Positions 7,635 through 14,168 of a DNA stretch of 15,799 nt are shown here, piece by piece (position 1 is the stretch's first letter; each line of letters begins with the position of its first letter). The position numbers and the translations under genes are program-made. The notes under the pieces were generated by a model. The model saw only the letters and a program-made list of their open reading frames with translations, made no database searches and had not been told where the DNA came from. This stretch comes from Planctomycetota bacterium (GTDB lineage: Bacteria > Planctomycetota > Planctomycetia > Pirellulales > Thermoguttaceae): NCBI GenBank assembly GCA_021784975.1, contig JAJYGU010000180.1, positions 1 through 15,799 on the forward strand, given 5' to 3'.

Positions 7635-8912
7635 ATGAACGTCTTGATTATCGGCAGCGGGGGACGTGAGCACGCCTTGGCCTGGAAGCTGGCCCAGAGC
7701 CCCCGTGCCGACCGCGTGTTCGTGGCCCCCGGCAATGCCGGCACCGATGTCGACGGCGAGAACGTCGATCTCAAGCCCGACGACTTTCCTGCCCTGATCC
7801 AGTTCGCCAGGGAGAATGACGTTGGCCTGACGGTCGTGGGGCCGGAAGGGCCGTTGGCCGCCGGGCTGGTGGATGCCTTTGAAGAAGCCGGCTTGCGGGC
7901 GTTTGGACCGCGTCGCGACGCCGCCGAATTGGAAGGCAGCAAGGTCTTTTGCAAGGACCTCCTTCGTCGCGCGGATGTCCCCACCGCCGATTACCAGACC
8001 TTCACCAGCCCCGCCGACGCCCTGAAGTTTCTTAAAGACCGCGAAGACGTGCCCATCGTGGTGAAGGCGGATGGCTTGGCCGCCGGCAAAGGGGTGGTGG
8101 TCTGCTCGGGCCGTGAAGAGGCGATTCGGGCCGTCGAGCAGATTGCCTGCCAAAGAGTCTTTGGAACCGCGGGCGACCGGCTGGTGATTGAGGAGCGGCT
8201 CGACGGTCGGGAGGCCAGTGTGTTGGCGATTACCGACGGCCGGACGATCGTCACCCTTTCGCCGGCCCAAGACCACAAGCGGGCCTACGACGGCGACACC
8301 GGTCCGAACACCGGCGGCATGGGCGCGTATTGTCCAGCCCCGCTGGTGGACGACGAAATGCTGCACTGGATCGAGGAACATATCCTCGTGCCTACGGTGC
8401 ACGCCATGAAACGCGCCCGCCGGCCGTTTCGCGGCGTGCTCTATGCCGGCCTGATGCTCACTCAGCAGGGGCCGAAGGTGCTGGAATACAACGCTCGCTT
8501 CGGCGATCCGGAGTGCCAGCCGCTGTTGATGCGGCTGAAGACCGATCTGCTCGAGGTGTTGGAGGCGGCGGTGGAGGGGCGGCTGGATCAGTTGGGGCCA
8601 TTGGAGTGGGACCCGCGCCCGGCAGTGTCGGTGGTCATGGCCAGCCAGGGATATCCCGGCCAGTACGCCACCGGCCACCCGATCCGCGGTTTGAGCGACG
8701 CCGACGCCTTGCCCGACGTGAAGGTGTTCCATGCCGGCACCAAACTGCACGAGGGTCGAGTGGTAACCGCCGGCGGCCGCGTGTTGAATGTCACCGCCTT
8801 GGGCGGCACCATCGCCAAGGCCAAGCTGAACGCCTATCGGGCGGTCAAGTGCATCCGCTGGTCCGGGGCCTGGTGCCGCAAAGACATCTCGGACAAGGCC
8901 CTGCAGGCGTAG
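7635..8912 (+). CDS. purD: Phosphoribosylamine-glycine ligase (GAR synthetase)
   Basis: Catalyses ATP + glycine + 5-phosphoribosylamine to glycinamide ribonucleotide, the second step of de novo purine synthesis, in the cytosol. Its 425 residues match the family length. The N-terminal domain starts MNVLIIGSGGREHALAWKL (1-19) with VVGPEGPLAAGLVD (67-80). The ATP-grasp part has VVKADGLAAGKGVVV (142-156), SPAQDHKRAYDGDTGPNTGG (209-228) and metal/ATP residues in VLEYNARFGDPECQ (282-295). The C-terminal domain ends with the expected basic RKDIS region. The frame is open back to 7590, but ATG 7635 begins exactly at the family N-terminus and GGGGTGG lies just upstream. It stands alone, without other pur genes, and converges on the sigma factor gene. 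Confidence 0.97.
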   Translation: MNVLIIGSGGREHALAWKLAQSPRADRVFVAPGNAGTDVDGENVDLKPDDFPALIQFARENDVGLTVVGPEGPLAAGLVDAFEEAGLRAFGPRRDAAELEGSKVFCKDLLRRADVPTADYQTFTSPADALKFLKDREDVPIVVKADGLAAGKGVVVCSGREEAIRAVEQIACQRVFGTAGDRLVIEERLDGREASVLAITDGRTIVTLSPAQDHKRAYDGDTGPNTGGMGAYCPAPLVDDEMLHWIEEHILVPTVHAMKRARRPFRGVLYAGLMLTQQGPKVLEYNARFGDPECQPLLMRLKTDLLEVLEAAVEGRLDQLGPLEWDPRPAVSVVMASQGYPGQYATGHPIRGLSDADALPDVKVFHAGTKLHEGRVVTAGGRVLNVTALGGTIAKAKLNAYRAVKCIRWSGAWCRKDISDKALQA

Positions 8913-8966
8913 TTAGCACGCCACATGTCCTCCCCGTCGGTCCCTCGGGAGAGGCCAAATCTCAGT

Positions 8967-9001
8967 CCCCTCTCCCTCCGGGAGAGGGTTAGGGTGAGGG
9001 G
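8967..9001 (+). repeat. REP-like palindrome, copy 1 (3' of purD)
   Basis: A perfect stem, CCCTCTCCC (8968-8976) with GGGAGAGGG (8980-8988) around loop TCC, is followed by TTAGGGTGAGGGG. It lies 55 nt after purD and may also serve as its terminator. The flank makes it directional; copy 2 at 9056-9090 is in the opposite orientation. Confidence 0.8.
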
Positions 9002-9055
9002 AATTTGCGAGCGGCGGTGAGCAAGACTTAGCATTGCGACGTTATAGTCGCTGTG

Positions 9056-9090
9056 CCCTCACCCCCTGCCCCTCTCCCAAAGGGAGAGGG
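9056..9090 (-). repeat. REP-like palindrome, copy 2 (3' of the sigma gene)
   Basis: The same 9-bp arms, CCCTCTCCC (9070-9078) and GGGAGAGGG (9082-9090), with loop AAA, preceded by CCCTCACCCCCTG. Read on the minus strand it has the same layout as copy 1, so the two form an inverted pair. It lies 22 nt beyond the sigma gene stop. Confidence 0.8.
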
Positions 9091-9112
9091 AAGAACTTCG
9101 CCGACCGCCTTT

Positions 9113-10765
9113 CTACACGTTCTTAGCCGCCGCGGTGGAAACGCCTTCCAGGCAGACCAGCGGGGCGGCGATCGGCCGCTCGACAAAGCTGGCCAACTGC
9201 CGCGCCCGCCGCGGATGCTGCAATGCCCGCAGCGCCTTGTTCTCGATCTGCCGCACGCGTTCCCGCGTAATCGAGAAGATCTTGCCCACGTCTTCCAGCG
9301 TGTAGGCGTAGCCGTCGTCCAGGCCGTATCGCAGGCGGAGGATTTCCCGTTCACGGTAATCCAGGCTGTCGAGCACCTCGGCCAACCGCGACTTCAGCGA
9401 GGTCTGGTTCATCTCCAGCAGCGGGTCTTGCTCGCGATGGTCCTCCAGGAATTCGCCGAAGTACGTCTCCTCGTGTTCGCCCACCGGCTGGTCGAGCGAA
9501 AGCGGCTGACGACTCATCCGCACCGCCGCATGGGCCTCGTCCACCGAGATTCCGGCCTGGGCCGCCGTCTCTTCCAGAGTCGGCTCCGAGCCACGCTGCT
9601 GGAAGAGGTCGCGGGCAGCGGACCGCACCTTGTTCATGCAGTCGATCATGTGGACCGGCATGCGGATGGTCCGGCTCTGATCGGCCAGGGCGCGGGTAAT
9701 CGCCTGGCGAATCCACCAGGTGGCGTAGGTCGAGAACTTGAAGCCCCGCTGATACTCGAACTTGTCCACCGCTCGCATTAGTCCGGTGTTGCCCTCTTGA
9801 ATGAGATCCAAGAAGTTCAGCCCGCGATTCCGGTACCGCTTGGCAATCGAGACCACCAGCCGCAGGTTTCCGGCCGAGAGCTCGCGCTTGCCGGCCTCGT
9901 ACTGCTTGGCCAGCTCGGCCACGCGGACCAGCCGGCGGCGCAGGGTGGCCGGGCTTTCCAGAGTGATCCGCATCAACTGGCACAGCTCCTTACGGAGCTC
10001 CGCCGCTCGGGCAGGATTGGACGGCTGGCAGCTTTGCCCGCTCCTCTGTTCGTCCAGATGCTGGCGGATCGACTGCATCCGTTGCGAAATCTCTTTGAGC
10101 TTCTCCAAAACCGGCTGCAGCCGCTGGGCGCGGAGCCCCATCTCCTCCACCAACCGCACCGCCTTGAGTCGGCGGACGCCAATCTGCTGCCAGGCGGCCC
10201 GGCGGGCCTTGAGCGGCTGGCGGCGACCGATGGCCACCGCGAAATCGCGGCGATTCTGCCGCAGCAGGTGTTGCAAGGTTTGCAGATTGGCGGGAAGCAC
10301 CTTCAACAGCCGCGATTTCTCCCGCAGATTCACCACCGAGACTTCAATCGTCCGGTCCAGCCGCAGCTTGTTGTCGCGGATGCTCTCCAACAGCCCGGCC
10401 GCCGCCCAAAGCATGTAGTCGTTGGCCAACATGCAACCGCGGAACCGCCGGCGGCCGCGCTCGATCCGTTTGGCCACCGCCACCTCGTCGTGGCGGCTGA
10501 GCATGGGGATCTCGCCCATCTGCATCAGGTAGATCCGCACCGGGTCGTCGATATGATCGTCGTCGCCGGTGGCGTCAGCAGCGTCGCCGCCATCGGCCGC
10601 GTCGTCGTCGAACGCGGAAGCGTCGGCATGCATCTCGTCCTCCTGCGGTCCCTCCGCGTCGATGTCGGGCTGTCCGTTGGCAGCCGGTTTGGTCTCCGTG
10701 CTGCGCGAGCGAAGCGGACGGCGGGTCAGTTTTCGGCGGACCAAGCGGCTTGGGGTCTTGGACAA
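9113..10765 (-). CDS. rpoD: RNA polymerase sigma factor, primary (RpoD/SigA) type
   Basis: Directs core RNA polymerase to -10/-35 promoters. 550 residues from the TTG at 10765, chosen because GGGAGG lies 8 nt upstream; a GTG at 10831 would add 22 residues but has no ribosome binding site. From the TTG: a basic then strongly acidic head (1-70) without a recognisable region 1.1; region 1.2 (about 74-105, DPVRIYLMQMGEIPMLS); a long charged, mostly basic non-conserved region; region 2 (about 300-360, with FLDLIQEGNTGLMRAVDKF and STYATWWIRQAITRALADQS); region 3 (about 372-445); region 4 with YGLDDG and the helix-turn-helix TLEDVGKIFSITRERVRQIE (489-508). About 28 residues extend past region 4. The DNA-binding regions are those of the primary sigma, but planctomycetes carry paralogues, so group 1 versus group 2 is unsettled. 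Confidence 0.93.
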   Translation of the reverse strand: MSKTPSRLVRRKLTRRPLRSRSTETKPAANGQPDIDAEGPQEDEMHADASAFDDDAADGGDAADATGDDDHIDDPVRIYLMQMGEIPMLSRHDEVAVAKRIERGRRRFRGCMLANDYMLWAAAGLLESIRDNKLRLDRTIEVSVVNLREKSRLLKVLPANLQTLQHLLRQNRRDFAVAIGRRQPLKARRAAWQQIGVRRLKAVRLVEEMGLRAQRLQPVLEKLKEISQRMQSIRQHLDEQRSGQSCQPSNPARAAELRKELCQLMRITLESPATLRRRLVRVAELAKQYEAGKRELSAGNLRLVVSIAKRYRNRGLNFLDLIQEGNTGLMRAVDKFEYQRGFKFSTYATWWIRQAITRALADQSRTIRMPVHMIDCMNKVRSAARDLFQQRGSEPTLEETAAQAGISVDEAHAAVRMSRQPLSLDQPVGEHEETYFGEFLEDHREQDPLLEMNQTSLKSRLAEVLDSLDYREREILRLRYGLDDGYAYTLEDVGKIFSITRERVRQIENKALRALQHPRRARQLASFVERPIAAPLVCLEGVSTAAAKNV

Positions 10766-10773
10766 GGCTGCAT

Positions 10774-10779
10774 CCTCCC
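10774..10779 (-). promoter_or_regulatory. Shine-Dalgarno that selects the TTG start of the sigma gene
   Basis: GGGAGG on the minus strand, 8 nt before TTG 10765. An ATG lies between them but is out of frame. This is the only good ribosome binding site near the 5' end of the gene. Confidence 0.75.
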
Positions 10780-11050
10780 AGAAAGAGCAGGTTTCAGAAG
10801 ATTGACCGGCGACCGGCTCGATTGGCCTCACGTCGCGTCAGCCACGTCCAAAAGCACTTCGGGTGCCAGACCAGCCGTCGGGGCGGGTTGATCGGTGCAA
10901 GCTATTGTTGCACAATATGTTACGGCATATAGAACAGCTCACTTACCGCCCGCCTCCGCCGCCCGCGTTGACTTTTCTCACCACCAAGGCTGCGGCGGAT
11001 GATGGATTCGTGCAACAGCGGGTCTTTCTCCAACCGGCTCCCCACGCAAG

Positions 11051-11076
11051 GTAGGTCAGGTACCCCGTACCTGACC
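11051..11076 (+). repeat. GTAGGTCAGG-type palindromic repeat, copy 1
   Basis: GTA then a perfect 10-bp stem, GGTCAGGTAC (11054-11063) with GTACCTGACC (11067-11076), loop CCC. It is the most symmetrical of four copies in the window. Confidence 0.8.
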
Positions 11077-11109
11077 CATAACCGACACCGTTTTTCTCCT
11101 CAGAACCGG

Positions 11110-11137
11110 TTCCCAAAGCGGCCGGATCGAGTAGAAT
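11110..11137 (+). promoter_or_regulatory. Candidate promoter of rpmG
   Basis: TTCCCA (11110-11115) and TAGAAT (11132-11137) are 16 nt apart; the -10 matches the consensus at 5 of 6 positions and the -35 at 4 of 6. Predicted transcription would begin around 11144, right at the base of the hairpin at 11146-11166. Confidence 0.35.
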
Positions 11138-11145
11138 AGGGGCTT

Positions 11146-11166
11146 GCGGCCTCCGTCCGAGGCCGC
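11146..11166 (+). promoter_or_regulatory. Leader hairpin upstream of rpmG
   Basis: A perfect 8-bp GC stem, GCGGCCTC (11146-11153) with GAGGCCGC (11159-11166), loop CGTCC, then a T-rich stretch (TTTGCTGTTT), ending 27 nt before ATG 11194. It could be an attenuator, a 5' stabilising hairpin or an autoregulatory site. Which of these cannot be told from sequence. Confidence 0.4.
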
Positions 11167-11193
11167 TTTGCTGTTTAGTTGGGAGAGCCGCGC

Positions 11194-11358
11194 ATGGCCA
11201 AGAGTAAGAAGAAGGCCGAAGTCGTGTTTCTGGTGTGCAAGGAGACCGGCGATTACAACTACCTCCTCCGCCGCAAGCCGGGTGGAGAAAAGCTGACGCT
11301 GAAGAAGTACTGCCCACGCCTCCGCAAGCACACCGAACACGCCGAGAAGAAGAAGTAG
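11194..11358 (+). CDS. rpmG: Large-subunit ribosomal protein bL33
   Basis: 54 residues, the normal size for L33, a small protein of the 50S subunit near the tRNA exit site. It starts MAKSKKKAEVVFLVCKETGD and ends in the family motif LKKYCPRLRKHTEHAEKKK. The usual zinc ribbon has two C-x2-C pairs; here each pair keeps only the first cysteine (Cys15 and Cys40), the partners being Thr18 and Leu43, so this is probably a zinc-independent form. ATG 11194 has GGGAG upstream (11181-11185). Its stop TAG (11356-11358) lies inside copy 2 of the GTAGGTCAGG repeat. It is followed by recJ 95 nt downstream. Confidence 0.93.
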   Translation: MAKSKKKAEVVFLVCKETGDYNYLLRRKPGGEKLTLKKYCPRLRKHTEHAEKKK

Positions 11359-11379
11359 GTCAGGTGCCCCGTACCTGAC
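11355..11379 (+). repeat. GTAGGTCAGG-type palindromic repeat, copy 2, overlapping the rpmG stop
   Basis: GTAG (11355-11358), then arms GTCAGGTGC (11359-11367) and GTACCTGAC (11371-11379) with loop CCC and one G-T wobble. The TAG is the stop codon of rpmG. With the inverted copy 3 it makes a REPIN-like pair 26 nt apart. Confidence 0.8.
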
Positions 11380-11405
11380 ATCCCCACGCTTCCAACGCCG
11401 ATTGT

Positions 11406-11430
11406 GTCAGGTACCGCGTGCCTGACCTAC
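11406..11430 (-). repeat. GTAGGTCAGG-type palindromic repeat, copy 3 (inverted)
   Basis: Arms GTCAGGTAC (11406-11414) and GTGCCTGAC (11418-11426), loop CGC, then CTAC (11427-11430), i.e. GTAG on the minus strand. It faces copy 2 and ends 23 nt before the recJ start, so its RNA hairpin would sit in the recJ leader. Confidence 0.8.
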
Positions 11431-11453
11431 GATGGATCTGCGGGCGGCTATTG

Positions 11454-13217
11454 ATGGCTAAGCGCTGGCGCATTCATTCGCACGACCCGGCCTGCGTGGC
11501 AGCCCTTCAGCGTGCCGCCGGCGTCCCGGCGGTGATCGCCGAGTTGCTGATCTGCCGCGGTCTGACCGATCCGGCCAGAGCGCAGAGCTTCCTCGATCCG
11601 AAGCTGTCTGCCCTGCATGATCCCGAGTTGCTGCCCGGTTGCCGGGCGGCGGCCGAGCGGCTCCATGCCGCCCTGGCTGCCAAGCGGCGGATCGTGGTCT
11701 ACGGCGACTACGACGTCGACGGCATGACCGGCACGGCCATTCTCTGGCTCTGCCTGCGCCTGCTCGGCGGTGAGGTCCGTTACTACGTTCCCCACCGCAT
11801 CGACGAAGGCTACGGCCTGAACTGCGACGCCGTCCGCACGCTGGCTGGCGAGGGGGCGCAACTGATCGTCACCGTCGACTGCGGAATCACCAGCATTGCC
11901 GAGACTGGCGTTGCCGCCGAATTGGGCGTCGAGTTGATTATTACCGATCATCACGAGCCGCCCGCGCAACTGCCCAACGCTTCGGTAATCGTCCACCCTC
12001 GATTGCCCGGCGAAAACTCTCCCTTCGGCGGGCTGAGCGGTTCGGGCGTGGCCATGAAGCTGGCCTGGGCGATCTGCCAGCAGGCCAGCGGAGCCAAGCG
12101 GGTGTCGCCGCGGATGAGGGAGTTCTTGCTTCAGGCGGTGGGGCTAGCCTCCTTGGGCACGGTGGCCGACGTGGTCCCCTTGGTCGATGAGAATCGCGTG
12201 TTGGTGCGGCACGGCTTGGAGAGCCTGGCCAACGCCCCCACGTTGGGTCTGGCGACCTTGATGGAGGTCGCCAAGATCGCGCCCAAAAGGCATCCCGACG
12301 GCAAACTCCGGCTGGATGCCGAAGACGTGGCCTTCCAGCTTGCTCCCAGATTGAACGCCGCCGGGCGGTTGGGCCAGCCGCAACTGGCGGTGGAGCTTCT
12401 GGTCACCGAGCGGCCCGATCGGGCCCGAGAATTGGCCGAGTATATCGACGGACTCAATGCCACCCGGCAGACCTTGGAACGGAGCATTCAGCTTGCGGCC
12501 GCCAAACAAGCCCAGGAAAGCTTCGACCCGGCGGAGGATGCCGCCTTGGTGCTGGCTGAATATGGTTGGCACCCGGGCGTGATCGGCATCGTGGCCGGCC
12601 GGCTGGCCGAACGCTTCCACCGGCCGGTGGTCTTGATCTCCTGGGACAAGTCGAGCACGCGGCCGGGCATCGGCTCGGCGCGGAGCATCCCGGGGTTCAA
12701 TCTGCACGCCGCCTTACAGGCGTGCAGCGAACACCTGCTATCTCACGGCGGTCATGCGGCGGCCGCCGGACTGAAGATTGCCGAAGACCGCTTGGCGCTG
12801 TTTCGGACCGCGTTCTGTGCCGTGGCGGAGCGGGAGATTGCCCTGGAGCAGCGGGTGGCCGAGCTATTCATCGACGTCGAGGCCCCGCTGAGCGTGTTCA
12901 CGCTCCAGACCGTGCACCAGATGGAGCGGCTCGCCCCGTTCGGACACGGCAACTTCCGTCCGCTCTTGTGCGCCACCGGCGCCACCCTGGCCGGCCCGCC
13001 AAAGACGCTGGGCAACAGCGGCCATCACCTGGCCATGATGCTTTCGCAGCACGGGGTAACGCTCCGGGCAGTGGCCTTCGGCTGCGGCGATCGAAGAGAA
13101 GAATTAACCGCCCTAGACGGCCCGCTGGACGTGGCCTTCCGCCCGGTAATCAACCACTATCGCGGCCGGCAGAGCGTCGAGCTGCACCTGGTCGACTGGC
13201 GGCCAACGGCATCGTAG
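11454..13217 (+). CDS. recJ: Single-stranded-DNA-specific exonuclease RecJ
   Basis: 5'-3' exonuclease on single-stranded DNA, acting in RecFOR recombination, mismatch repair and base excision repair; needs Mn2+/Mg2+. 587 residues, normal for RecJ. DHH phosphoesterase motifs: VVYGDYDVDGMTG (81-93, Asp85/Asp87/Asp89), VTVDCGIT (139-146, Asp142) and ITDHHEP (163-169, DHH 165-167), then ASLGTVADVVPL. DHHA1 part: GWHPGVIGIVAGRLAERF, IPGFNLHAAL and SHGGHAAAAG (430-439). A C-terminal OB-fold region holds MERLAPFGHGNFRP. The frame is open back to a GTG at 11418, but that part lies in repeat copy 3; ATG 11454 gives the normal N-terminus, though its ribosome binding site (GGGCGG) is weak. Stop TAG lies inside repeat copy 4. 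Confidence 0.96.
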   Translation: MAKRWRIHSHDPACVAALQRAAGVPAVIAELLICRGLTDPARAQSFLDPKLSALHDPELLPGCRAAAERLHAALAAKRRIVVYGDYDVDGMTGTAILWLCLRLLGGEVRYYVPHRIDEGYGLNCDAVRTLAGEGAQLIVTVDCGITSIAETGVAAELGVELIITDHHEPPAQLPNASVIVHPRLPGENSPFGGLSGSGVAMKLAWAICQQASGAKRVSPRMREFLLQAVGLASLGTVADVVPLVDENRVLVRHGLESLANAPTLGLATLMEVAKIAPKRHPDGKLRLDAEDVAFQLAPRLNAAGRLGQPQLAVELLVTERPDRARELAEYIDGLNATRQTLERSIQLAAAKQAQESFDPAEDAALVLAEYGWHPGVIGIVAGRLAERFHRPVVLISWDKSSTRPGIGSARSIPGFNLHAALQACSEHLLSHGGHAAAAGLKIAEDRLALFRTAFCAVAEREIALEQRVAELFIDVEAPLSVFTLQTVHQMERLAPFGHGNFRPLLCATGATLAGPPKTLGNSGHHLAMMLSQHGVTLRAVAFGCGDRREELTALDGPLDVAFRPVINHYRGRQSVELHLVDWRPTAS

Positions 13218-13237
13218 ATCAGGCATCCCTGCCTGAC
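13214..13237 (+). repeat. GTAGGTCAGG-type palindromic repeat, copy 4, overlapping the recJ stop
   Basis: GTAGA, then arms TCAGGCA (13219-13225) and TGCCTGA (13230-13236) around TCCC. The TAG at 13215-13217 is the recJ stop codon. It is the only structure in the 47-nt gap between convergent recJ and the next gene, so it may act as a two-way transcript end. Confidence 0.75.
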
Positions 13238-13264
13238 TCCTGCCCAGTCAAGGCGATCGATCCA

Positions 13265-13660
13265 TCATGCGACGAGCTCGTAGACCCTTCCGTGCCGCCG
13301 GATCCATTGCTTGTCGCCGGTCGCCACGTGTTCGGCGATTTCACGCAACAATTGTACCGTCTCCGCTTCGTAGCAAGGCTCGCTCGGGTCGTCGGGCGGA
13401 ATGAGCGAAATTACTTTCATGTGCTGCTGGTAGAATTGGCACGTTGCCCACGCCCGTAAGAGAAAGCCGGCGGCCACCAACAGCCAAGCCGCCACCGCGG
13501 CTGGGAGACCGTCGAACTCGCGTATCCCCAGGAGCCCATCGAGTCCCCTTCCGAGGAGAGCAAATCCAAATCCCACGATCACTACCCCAACGTTGTGGAG
13601 CAGACTCTTGGCAAGATTGGCCATTCTTGTCTTGCTATTTGCGTCAAACGGCTGGCTCAT
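13265..13660 (-). CDS. Small membrane protein with two TM helices, function unknown
   Basis: 131 residues. Two hydrophobic helices (about 20-38 and 52-70) are followed by WATCQFYQQHMKVISLIPP (71-89) and a soluble, charged end with LLREIAEHVATGDKQWIRRH (105-124). The segment GFLLRAWATCQFYQQHMKVISL is reminiscent of the N-terminal membrane part of isoprenylcysteine carboxyl methyltransferase-like proteins, but the catalytic C-terminal half expected there is absent and the last 40 residues do not fit, so it may be a truncated or re-joined relative; this is weak. ATG 13660 has AGAGGA upstream with about 7 nt spacing. It ends convergently with recJ, and the HTH gene lies 135 nt upstream on the same strand. 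Confidence 0.65.
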   Translation of the reverse strand: MSQPFDANSKTRMANLAKSLLHNVGVVIVGFGFALLGRGLDGLLGIREFDGLPAAVAAWLLVAAGFLLRAWATCQFYQQHMKVISLIPPDDPSEPCYEAETVQLLREIAEHVATGDKQWIRRHGRVYELVA

Positions 13661-13686
13661 GGGCGAGTCCTCTGTTAGTGCTCCGA

Positions 13687-13700
13687 GGGTCTGGAGACCC
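13687..13700. repeat. Short palindrome GGGTCT-GG-AGACCC
   Basis: A perfect 6-bp stem with a 2-nt loop in the 135-nt gap between the HTH gene and the membrane protein gene. It may be a small dispersed repeat or a weak stop hairpin for the HTH transcript. Nothing else is recognisable in this gap. Confidence 0.35.
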
Positions 13701-13795
13701 GGCCCCGCGACGACAGGCGGAGGGTAGGGGGTACAAGATGAGCGGCTGGCCCCTAGGCATCAAGTTAAGCGGTTCTGCGGTACGTTCGTCCTCGG

Positions 13796-14152
13796 CTACC
13801 TGCCTTTCTTGACCGCCCGTTTGGCGGCTTGCTTCAAGGCCCGGTCGATCTTGTCGATCGTGGGTACGCTGGGAATGTTCTTGCCGGTCTCGATCCGGCA
13901 AAGGGTTTCCTCTCGAATCCCGGCCATCTTCGCCAGTTCCTTCTGGCTCAACCCCGCGGCAACTCGATCCCGAATAATGTTGCGGGCAATCGTCGCGCAG
14001 GCGTACTCGATTGCCGGGTAGTTGCCCTTGGCGTCCGGTTCGGGCAAGGGGGGGAGGTCCGCGGCCCTGGAGAGAGTCACGAGTCGGTGGTATTCTTCGC
14101 TCGGGACGATGACGTAGGACTTGCCTTCCAGGTGAATCGTTTGCGTGCTCAT
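13796..14152 (-). CDS. XRE-family HTH protein, antitoxin-like
   Basis: 118 residues. The N-terminal part (1-26, IHLEGKSYVIVPSEEYHRL) looks like a Phd/antitoxin-style strand-helix. It is joined by a Pro-rich linker (33-46) to a Cro/C1-type helix-turn-helix at about 57-110, with SQKELAKMAGIREETLCRIE (69-88) as the two recognition helices, and a Lys/Arg-rich tail. Such proteins usually repress their own promoter and neutralise a partner toxin (HigB/RelE-like), but no toxin gene adjoins it here: 135 nt of non-coding sequence follow, then the membrane protein. ATG 14152 has GGAG 9 nt upstream. A perfect 12-bp inverted repeat lies directly upstream (14169-14204). It could be an orphan antitoxin, a relic of a lost pair, or a plain regulator. 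Confidence 0.75.
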   Translation of the reverse strand: MSTQTIHLEGKSYVIVPSEEYHRLVTLSRAADLPPLPEPDAKGNYPAIEYACATIARNIIRDRVAAGLSQKELAKMAGIREETLCRIETGKNIPSVPTIDKIDRALKQAAKRAVKKGR

Positions 14153-14168
14153 GCTTGGTCACTCCAAT

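Larger units (their letters stand above)
10780..11193. other. Divergent intergenic region between the sigma gene and rpmG
   Basis: About 410 nt without a gene. It holds an AT-richer patch (10903-10935) in otherwise GC-rich DNA, where promoters for either direction could sit. On the plus strand TTGTTG (10905-10910) and TATAGA (10928-10933) are 17 nt apart, a weak match. Further right are one copy of the GTAGGTCAGG palindrome (11051-11076), a candidate rpmG promoter (11110-11137) and a hairpin (11146-11166). No tRNA fold was seen. Confidence 0.6.

Noticed and set aside
8967..9090. CRISPR array or tandem repeat
   Set aside because: Only two copies, in opposite orientation, each a hairpin with a different loop; this is a REP-like pair, not a CRISPR.
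9797..10891. 364-residue plus-strand frame opposite the sigma factor
   Set aside because: Composition is typical of an antisense shadow; the minus strand carries unmistakable sigma regions 2-4.
10860..11050. Possible tRNA upstream of rpmG
   Set aside because: No cloverleaf, no GGTTCRA T-loop and no paired acceptor stem could be found on either strand.
11418..11453. 12-residue upstream extension of RecJ from a GTG
   Set aside because: It is translated from palindromic repeat copy 3 and lacks a ribosome binding site.
13661..13795. A toxin gene next to the HTH antitoxin-like gene
   Set aside because: Frames here are short or are shadows of the HTH gene, and no RelE/HigB/BrnT motif was seen; the gene is treated as partnerless.
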